The position numbers and the translations under genes were made by a program. From assembly GCF_024529975.1 (NCBI RefSeq), contig NZ_AP024898.1, positions 1 to 64,000 on the forward strand: DNA of 64,000 nucleotides. The letters are read 5' to 3'. This document shows, in pieces, positions 54,963-62,200 of the stretch (position 1 is the stretch's first letter; each line of letters opens with the position of its first letter). Source of the DNA: Vibrio quintilis (GTDB lineage: Bacteria > Pseudomonadota > Gammaproteobacteria > Enterobacterales > Vibrionaceae). A model generated the notes under the pieces. That model saw only the letters and a program-made list of their open reading frames with translations, was not told where the DNA came from and ran no database searches.

Positions 54963-55682
54963 ATGATTGTCACCATTGATATGGTTTGTCTCCGTCTTTC
55001 TGACCGGGGAATACAGGTTTTGCTGATGAAGCGTTCTAATCCTGAAAGGCCTCATTGCGGAAAGTGGGCAATTCCCGGTGGTCTTGTTTACGATGAAGAC
55101 TTTACCGCGAAGGGAGGCGACCCTGTTGATAAAGATTTTGATGCAGCGAGAAGAAGAATATGCCGGCAAAAGGTTCATACTTATCCAAATTTTATCAGCG
55201 ATCCATTAGTTGATGGTAACCCGAAGCGGGATCCGGACGGATGGAGTGTCAGTATCTCCCATTATGCGCTGCTGAATCGTTCAAATATTCGTCAGGTTGA
55301 AAATGCAGGGGTTGAGAAAAACCGGCTGGACTGGTTCGATCTGGACGTTGTGATATCTGACCAGTTTCAAATGGCGTTTGATCATGTTGCTCAGATAAAA
55401 CATGCCTGGAAAAAATTACGTGCGGCTGTGGAATACACATCGGTTGTGTTATTTTTTCTGGAAAAAGAATTTCTTGTTGCAGATATTATCGAAGCGTATG
55501 CGCGATTTGGGGTTGAAGTAAACCGCATGACGGTGAAACGTCGTTTAATTGATTCGGGAGTTATTATCAGTATGAACCGGGTTGTTTCCACCGGTAAAGG
55601 TAAAGGGGGGAAACCAGCGACGGTCTACTGTTTGGCAACGAATCAGGTGACTTATTTTCAGACTTGTCTGAAAACGACTTAA
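54963..55682 (+). CDS. nrtR: NrtR-type NAD regulator (Nudix-related repressor)
   Basis: 239 residues. The N-terminal Nudix-like fold (VLLMKRSNPERPHCGKWAIP) is followed by a winged-helix DNA-binding domain (about 155-230; NRMTVKRRLIDSGVI, GKGGKPATVYCL). The Nudix box is degenerate: after GGLVYDEDF, the expected REXXEE core reads ARRRICRQ, so the metal-binding glutamates are missing and hydrolase activity is unlikely. NrtR repressors sense ADP-ribose and control NAD genes. Divergence from pncB with a palindrome between them supports this. AGGGA lies 8 bp before the ATG. Confidence 0.86.
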   Translation: MIVTIDMVCLRLSDRGIQVLLMKRSNPERPHCGKWAIPGGLVYDEDFTAKGGDPVDKDFDAARRRICRQKVHTYPNFISDPLVDGNPKRDPDGWSVSISHYALLNRSNIRQVENAGVEKNRLDWFDLDVVISDQFQMAFDHVAQIKHAWKKLRAAVEYTSVVLFFLEKEFLVADIIEAYARFGVEVNRMTVKRRLIDSGVIISMNRVVSTGKGKGGKPATVYCLATNQVTYFQTCLKTT

Positions 55683-55884
55683 TCTTCTATGCCGGTGTCA
55701 TCACCGTGTAAGCCAGACGTGACGGGTACACCATTGCTGAATCTTTGTTGTGAGCCATCGAACTTCTCCCCGCCGTAAATTAAATGGTCAGTTTTGAGCA
55801 AGCTCTGCCCGGTTTTGTGTCTCAAATTTGTGTTCAGACCAGAAATATCTTCGTAATCAGTTACTTTTCTGAGGTTATCTATTG
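55683..55884 (-). pseudogene. Possible 3' gene remnant cut by repeat fragment
   Basis: A minus-strand frame of about 66 codons ends at 55679 and reads as a protein-like tail (LKTDHLIYGGEKFDGSQQRF). On its 5' side it runs straight into the repeat fragment at 55885, which is translated in the same frame for about 14 codons, and then into sequence that does not look coding. This suggests an old gene truncated by the repeat. No family was recognised. Confidence 0.3.
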
Positions 55885-55941
55885 ACAAACTCACCCGCAG
55901 GGCGTGAGCTGAATCCGGCATCTTCAGGTTGCTTGGGTATA
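55885..55941 (-). repeat. Fragment of the palindromic repeat family
   Basis: Read on the minus strand it begins TATACCCAAGCAACCTGAAG and ends CCTGCGGGTGAGTTTG. It is the left 57-60 bases of the 185-bp type with the middle shortened; the right half is missing. Confidence 0.75.
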
Positions 55942-56117
55942 GTTGTTTTTTTACTATACCCGGCAGTGAAAATACACAGCATCTGAGTACACCATCAGAA
56001 TAAAGCATGTTATGGCAGCGATAAGTACTAAACTTATTCTCATTGGCTGTCAGGTTATTGGAGATGTATTGCGTGTAGCAATTCATCTTTTGGAATGGAT
56101 TTACATTGGTTAATTAA

Positions 56118-57479
56118 ATGTCAATATTCAATTGGTATAATATGTCATTGAGTCGAAAAATTAGCACTTTATTTATTGTATTACTTTCTTTTCTTTTAAT
56201 TGTGATTATTTATTCAATATACAAGCTGAGATTAATAGAAAATGAAATGAATGAAGTGGCATATATAGATATTCCGCTGAATCAGATTATGAGTGAAGTC
56301 GAGATGATTCAGCTGGAAAGACATATTTTATTTGAACAATTTAAACTGAAAGAGAAGTTACCGGAAGAAAAGAAAACACCGCATCAGGAATTTATTTATC
56401 AAAAACAGCAGCTAAAACTTTTGCTGGATAAAGCCGTCAATGTCATAGCAGAAAATCTGGTCAACCATAAAATACGATTTGAGTTGCAGGAACACCGGCA
56501 GTTGCTGAAAGTCATAGAAGGTTATCATTCGCAGAGTGATGCATTTGAGAAAAAACTTGCCGGCGCGCTTTCCCATGAATCTATTCCCGATGAGGAGCGT
56601 TTTCAGCTCGAAAAAGAAGCCACTGATCTGGAATCTTCAGTGAATACGATTTTACAGCGACTGGATGAAATGACTTTTGAAGCCGGGAGATATGCTGAAA
56701 AACACGAGCAAGAGTTTATGTTTGTTAATACCGCGCTTGGTGTTGGTGCGCTGTTGTTAGGGTTATTTCTGACAATATACACGATTCATATATTTCGCCG
56801 GCGGATTAATAAAATTCAGGATGGTATTCAGAATATGGATTTTTCTATAGAGCAGGGTTACCAGGCTTTGGGAGAAGATGTATTCCGTGCTGACGGACCA
56901 AATGATGAACTGAGTGAGCTGGAGCAAGAATTGATTTTTTTAATGCAGCGGCTGACAAAGGAAATCAATAACCGGGAACAGGTTGAGAAACAATTACTGC
57001 AAATGGTGACTCAGGATAAGTTAACCGGTGCTTATAACCGTCATAAATGGGATGAACAGGTACTACAGTATCTTGACTTAGCGCGCCGCGGAAGTGCTTT
57101 TAGTTTGATTTTGCTTGATATTGATTTCTTTAAACACATTAATGATGAACATGGTCATCAGATTGGTGATCAGGTATTGCAAAATCTGGTTCATCGTTTG
57201 AGTTCAGGTTTGCGAAAGACCGATATGTTATTTCGTTTAGGCGGTGAAGAATTTGCGGTGTTGTTACCCGTACAGGATGCTTCTTCCGCATGCTTGTTGG
57301 CTGAAAGGTTGAGAGAATCAGTCAGTCAGGATTCAGAGGAAGGTTTACCTTCATATACAGTCAGTATTGGAGTCACGTCTTATCAGGAATCTGACACGGA
57401 AGAATCAATTTTCCAGCGGGCTGATAAGGCGCTTTACCAGGCCAAATCTTCTGGACGTAATCAGATATGTTTGATGTAG
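56118..57479 (+). CDS. Membrane-bound diguanylate cyclase
   Basis: 453 residues. Membrane helices lie at about 14-34 and 198-220, framing a helical periplasmic sensor with coiled-coil character (about 35-195). A linker leads to the GGDEF domain at about 290-453, with DKLTGAYNRHKWDEQ and the active-site GGEEF at about 375-379. The inhibitory I-site RxxD (RKTD) is present five residues before it, so the enzyme should make cyclic di-GMP and be product-inhibited. No HAMP domain is obvious. No c-di-GMP effector gene is adjacent. Confidence 0.92.
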   Translation: MSIFNWYNMSLSRKISTLFIVLLSFLLIVIIYSIYKLRLIENEMNEVAYIDIPLNQIMSEVEMIQLERHILFEQFKLKEKLPEEKKTPHQEFIYQKQQLKLLLDKAVNVIAENLVNHKIRFELQEHRQLLKVIEGYHSQSDAFEKKLAGALSHESIPDEERFQLEKEATDLESSVNTILQRLDEMTFEAGRYAEKHEQEFMFVNTALGVGALLLGLFLTIYTIHIFRRRINKIQDGIQNMDFSIEQGYQALGEDVFRADGPNDELSELEQELIFLMQRLTKEINNREQVEKQLLQMVTQDKLTGAYNRHKWDEQVLQYLDLARRGSAFSLILLDIDFFKHINDEHGHQIGDQVLQNLVHRLSSGLRKTDMLFRLGGEEFAVLLPVQDASSACLLAERLRESVSQDSEEGLPSYTVSIGVTSYQESDTEESIFQRADKALYQAKSSGRNQICLM

Positions 57480-57644
57480 ATAAGTCATTCACTGAATGAA
57501 AATAATCTCCTTACAGATGGCTCCGTCCATAGTCTGATGGTCTTCATCACAGAAGAGCCGTAATGTTGCTTGCGCCACAAGTATGCATAGGCCAGTCAGG
57601 CTTTGCATACTTTGCTGTATTCATTTGTGTGGTCAGGTCTGCGG

Positions 57645-58271
57645 CTATTTTCTGTTCATCTCCAGCATTACTTTCCCGATGACCCTGATATCATCTTCAT
57701 GGATCTGAAGCGGAGAGCCAAGCACATTGATTGAAAAGCGGCTGCCCGGTAAGCGCTGAATCTTATTCAGAGAGAAAAAACCATCCATATCAATTAAATA
57801 GATACCGGATACGACTTGTGTGACGGATTTATCAACCATATAAGTCGTATTTCTGCTCTCAATACTCAACGGCTGAGAAATCCCAAGCCTGTGCAGATAG
57901 TCATGATCAAAACTTAGTCTTTTGCAGCTAAATAACTCACCGTTCACGAGTTGGAAATGTTCGACATTGACAACTTTTTCATTTTTTTTGACTCGATTGG
58001 GCTCATTTTGATAGTTTTTTTCCGGGTATGGTTCGCCTTTGCCCAGTAATAAGTACTCTAAAGAAGCACCTGTATGTAAATGCACACGTATGATGACCTC
58101 ATAAGGTGTCAGTTCCCGCTGATGCCAGGTTGATATTGTCGAACTTGAAACATTCAAAAGCGAAGATAGTTCTAAAATAGTATGACAATTTGTCACTTCT
58201 TTTAGCCTTTTTGTGACTTCATGACCTTTTATATACGCTTTCGGGTGAATTTTCTCTTGTTGTTCATTCAT
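57645..58271 (-). CDS. CI-like repressor with HTH and S24-like C-terminal domain
   Basis: 208 residues. The N-terminal helix-turn-helix of the phage CI repressor type (LELSSLLNVSSSTISTWHQR, about 27-46) is followed by a linker and a beta-rich C-terminal domain. The latter resembles the S24/LexA-type repressor C-terminus (SGIYLIDMDGFFSLNKIQRL, VLGSPLQIHEDDIRVIGKV). There is no phage nearby. It stands divergent from two small ORFs that it may control. The ATG at 58271 is preferred; an upstream frame to 58361 would overlap the start of the first small ORF. Confidence 0.75.
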   Translation of the reverse strand: MNEQQEKIHPKAYIKGHEVTKRLKEVTNCHTILELSSLLNVSSSTISTWHQRELTPYEVIIRVHLHTGASLEYLLLGKGEPYPEKNYQNEPNRVKKNEKVVNVEHFQLVNGELFSCKRLSFDHDYLHRLGISQPLSIESRNTTYMVDKSVTQVVSGIYLIDMDGFFSLNKIQRLPGSRFSINVLGSPLQIHEDDIRVIGKVMLEMNRK

Positions 58272-58362
58272 AAGCGATCTAGTATTGTTTCTGGAGGGTT
58301 CATTTGCGATTAAAAATGTTCCCGTAATGAAAAATGACTCAATAACGTACAAGGATAACATT

Positions 58363-58491
58363 ATGCTTTCATATCAAGTAGTCCTAAATTCATCTTTTAT
58401 CGCATGCGGGCAATATCCGGGACTTTCAGGCCGCCTCCGGAGAAGTATTTTGAATCAGGTTGTGGGTAGCGACTCGCTTATCCTCATGTGA
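58363..58491 (+). CDS. Candidate small protein, 42 aa
   Basis: A 42-residue frame (MLSYQVVLNSSFIACG...) with AAGGA ending 7 bp before the ATG, which is a good translation signal. It stops at ATGTGA, 26 bp before the next small ORF. No family was recognised. It lies in the divergent region of the CI-like regulator. Confidence 0.35.
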   Translation: MLSYQVVLNSSFIACGQYPGLSGRLRRSILNQVVGSDSLILM

Positions 58492-58517
58492 CACAACCAG
58501 AGATCAGGAGATCTAAC

Positions 58518-58712
58518 ATGACTGACTATTATACGAATGACCTTGAGTTACCTCTTAAAGCCCGTCTCCATCTGATGATGATGCAGGTTATAATGATGGA
58601 TACAGAGCAAAATGAGCTCAATGAAGTCCTGCTCTATCTGCATAATTTAATTACCCTGAACGAGAGTTCGTCTGAATCGGAGAGTGCGTTACTGCTTTTC
58701 AACGTAGAATGA
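58518..58712 (+). CDS. Small protein, 64 aa, C-terminus provided by a repeat
   Basis: 64 residues, acidic and helical (MTDYYTNDLELPLKARLHLM). AGGAG ends 7 bp before the ATG at 58518, a strong start. The last nine codons and the stop lie in the palindromic-repeat fragment that begins at 58686, so the original C-terminus may have been replaced. Function is unknown; the divergent CI-like gene may regulate it. Confidence 0.5.
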   Translation: MTDYYTNDLELPLKARLHLMMMQVIMMDTEQNELNEVLLYLHNLITLNESSSESESALLLFNVE

Positions 58713-58791
58713 CTCTGTTTTCAAGCCAGTGCCTTGTCTCAGGGCCGGACAAATCTCACTGAAACCCGCTTCTTCAGATTATTTGGGGATA
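58686..58791 (+). repeat. Right-half fragment of the palindromic repeat family
   Basis: It matches the right 105 bases of the copies at 7293 and 18580 (GCGTTACTG-TTTTCAACG through the terminal TTTGGGGATA), with several point changes. The left half is missing. Confidence 0.8.
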
Positions 58792-59201
58792 AATGACAGG
58801 TTTTAATCCGGATCTTTTGCAGTTTTATTTCTGTGTGATGAAAGGTGAAAGCACCACGATATTAAAATAAATTATTATGATAAAAAAAACACCGGCTATA
58901 TTTAATATATATCAGATTTTTTCAGAACAAATCCTATTGTTTTGAACAATGATATAATGCGCATGTTAGCCGGTGATTAAATTGATTGAAAATAATTCTT
59001 ATAATGTACCTTCAGTATATTTATTACATGGTGTTTTTTATTTTTCGGGTAATTTAAATCGCTAATGATTAACATATTGATTATTGTGGAGGGTTTCTAA
59101 TAAAAAACATAAACATGTTGTATTTGAAGAAGTTTATATTACTCTGTGGTCTTACAACAATATACATTCATAAATAATTATATGTTAAGTTGGTGCTTTA
59201 G
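58792..59201 (+). promoter_or_regulatory. AT-rich leader and promoter of the NRPS gene
   Basis: An extended -10 element TGATATAAT (58950-58958) is the best promoter candidate. It lies inside a wide inverted repeat CACCGGCTA (58890-58898) / TAGCCGGTG (58967-58975), with a nested AACAA-N6-TTGTT. The remaining 240 bases up to the start codon form a long leader. No strong Fur box was found. Confidence 0.4.
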
Positions 59202-62200
59202 ATGCATGATCATAATCGGCGATTGTTTCCTCTGTCTGCAGCACAACAGGGAATCTGGTTTTCTCAGATAATGAATCCTTTTGCTCAGGCTGAAGTTTAT
59301 AAAATTACAGAATACCTGAAAATTTTCGGTCAAATACAGACCGGTATTTTTGAAACTGCCCTCCGGCAGGCCCTGTTGGAAGCTGAATCATTTAATCTGG
59401 TGTTTGAAGATACGGAAGCGGGGCCCAGACAGTATGTAAAACCGCAGACTGACTGGCACTTTCCCGTCATCGATATGCGCCAGGAAGATGATCCTGAATC
59501 ATCTGCACAATTGTGGATGAAAGCCGATATGGCACGCCCTTTTAACCTGGGCCATGGCCCTCTTTTTTCTTTTGCATTACTTCAGTTGGAAGATAACCTC
59601 TTTTTATTTTTTGCCAGTACACATCATTTGGTGATGGATGGTTTTGGTGGTTATCTGTTTGTCCGCCGGGTGGCGGAGATCTATTCTGCAATGGTAAATG
59701 ATTCGGCCATTCCCGCCTGTCCCTTCAGTCAATTGTCTGAAGTATTGCACTCTGAAATGACTTATCCGGATTCTGAACAATTTCAGACGAGCCGGCAATA
59801 CTGGCAGACCCAGGCAAAGCACTGGCCGGAGCCATTTAGTCTGAGTGGTGAAAATAAGGCTTGCAGTGAAGTGCTCCGGTGTCAGTCTTCATTGTCTGTA
59901 CAGGATAATATCAACCTTGACCTGCAGACTAAAGCGCATCAGACAACCCTGCCGGTATTACTTACTGCGTTGGCAGCAATATATCTCCGTAGACTCTCAG
60001 ATCAGGATGACTTATTAATTGGTTTTCCAATGATGGCGCGTCATAACCGGCTATTACGTTCATTTCCCGGAATGATGGCGAATGTCTTGCCATTGCAATT
60101 AAAATTGCACACAGAAATGACACTGGCAGATGTGTTATTTTTGGTGAAACGGCAGGTTCGTCATATAGCGAAACATCAGCGTTATCGTCCTGAGTCGTTG
60201 TATACAAAATCACGAAATGATGGCAGTGAAAAAACCTGTCCGACAATTATTAATATTATTCCTTTTCCGTATGATATGCGATTTGATGGCATGGCGTCGG
60301 AAGTTCATAATTTATTATTTGGCCCGGCAGATGATTTGGTGATTCACTTTTGTGACTACGGTCCGCGGCGGGGAATTCAGGTATTCATGGAAGCCAATGC
60401 AGCCCTCTATACGGAATCACAGCTGCAAATACATCTTGATCGGTTGATCCGGTTTTTTTCAGTCATTCTGGCTCAGGAAGAGCGCTTATGTTTAGCTCAA
60501 TATCCACTGCTCTTACCTGAAGAGCAGCGGCGGATAGCTGCATGGAATCAAACAGCAGTCCGCTACCCCGCGAATCGTAATATATACAGTTTGTTCCGGG
60601 AGCAGGCTCAGAGAACACCTGATGCTGTTGCTATCGTCTGCCGGGAGGGACAATTTACTTATGGCGATTCAGAGCAACGGATTTATCAGCTGGCGGGCTA
60701 TTTGAAAACCTGCAGGATTGAAAAAGGGGATGCTGTTGTTGTTTGTCTGGAACGTTCTGTCGAGCTGATTCTGGCTCAGCTGGCAATCATGCATTGTGGT
60801 GCTGTTTATGTCCCTGTTGACCCGAATGCGCCGGATGAACGTTTGAATTTTGTGTTATCCGACTGCAAAGCCAAAATGATATTGACATCACCGGACAGGC
60901 AGTCCGGATTTATCCCCGGCATTCAAACCATGTCGATAACTCTCAGTACATTAGCCCGGTTACCCGGTGAGTTTACTTCTCCGGCAGAGCTTAGCGGCAA
61001 GGATCCGGCCTATATCATGTATACCTCAGGATCAACCGGAAATCCTAAAGGCGTTTTAGTACCACACCGGGCGGTTTTGCGTTTGGTCATCCGGTGCGGG
61101 TATGCTGATTTTGCTCCTCAGGACAGAATGGCTTTCGCTGCAAATCCCGGGTTTGATGCTGCAACTATGGAAGTTTGGGCGCCTTTACTCAATGGCGGAG
61201 CTGTCGTTGTCATTGATCAGGGGGTTTTACTTGATCCGCAACAGCTTGAAGAAACACTCATCCGCCAGCAGGTCAGTATTCTCTGGATGACCGCTGGCTT
61301 GTTTAAACAGTATGCAGAGATGTTGGGCAATGTATTTCAGCAATTGAGATACCTGATTGTGGGTGGTGATGTGCTCGACCCTTCTGTGATCCAGCAAGTA
61401 CTGGAGAACAATCCTCCCGGCCATTTGCTGAATGGCTATGGTCCAACGGAAACAACGACTTTTGCGCTGACACATGAAATACGACTTCAGTCATCAGCTT
61501 TGAGAGCCATCCCTCTGGGGCGTCCTGTCAACAACACAAAAGTTTATATTCTTGATTCAAACCATCAGCCGGTTCCCGTCGGAATTATTGGAGAAATCTA
61601 TATTGGTGGTGATGGTGTCGCGCTTGGCTACGTGAATCGTCCGGACTTAACGGATGAGAAATTCCTGCCGGATCCTTTTTCTGAACAATCAGATGCCCGT
61701 ATGTACAGGAGTGGTGATCTGGGGCGGTGGCGTGCTGATGGTGTGATTGAATTTGCCGGCCGGAATGATGATCAGATAAAGATCCGCGGATTCAGAATTG
61801 AGCCGGCAGAGATAGAGCTGGCCCTACAGGCATGTGAAGGTGTGCATCATGCAATAGTGATTGCAGAGAGCATCCCGAAACAGGCAAAAAGGCTGGTGGC
61901 TTATTATGTATGTCAGCCCGGCTGCCGGGTATTTGCGGAAAAACTGAAAACGGCACTGGAGTCTCAGTTTCCGGATTATATGATTCCGGCCGGGTATATT
62001 GAACTGACATCTCTCCCTCTGACGGTAAATGGCAAGGTTGACCGTCAGGCTTTACCAGCGCCGGATGAAAATGCCTTTATCCGCTATGAATATGAAGAAC
62101 CCCGGGGTGAAACGGAATGTATACTGGCTGATATCTGGCAACGTCTTTTGAACATCAGGCACATTGGCCGTCACGATCACTTTTTTACACTGGGAGGACA

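Noticed and set aside
58975-59010. Fur box before the NRPS gene
   Set aside because: The best stretch matches only about 12 of 19 positions of the consensus, which is expected by chance in AT-rich DNA.
59115-59177. 20-codon hydrophobic ORF as a leader peptide of the NRPS gene
   Set aside because: The nearest GGAGG is more than 20 bp before its ATG, and there is no codon pattern typical of attenuation.
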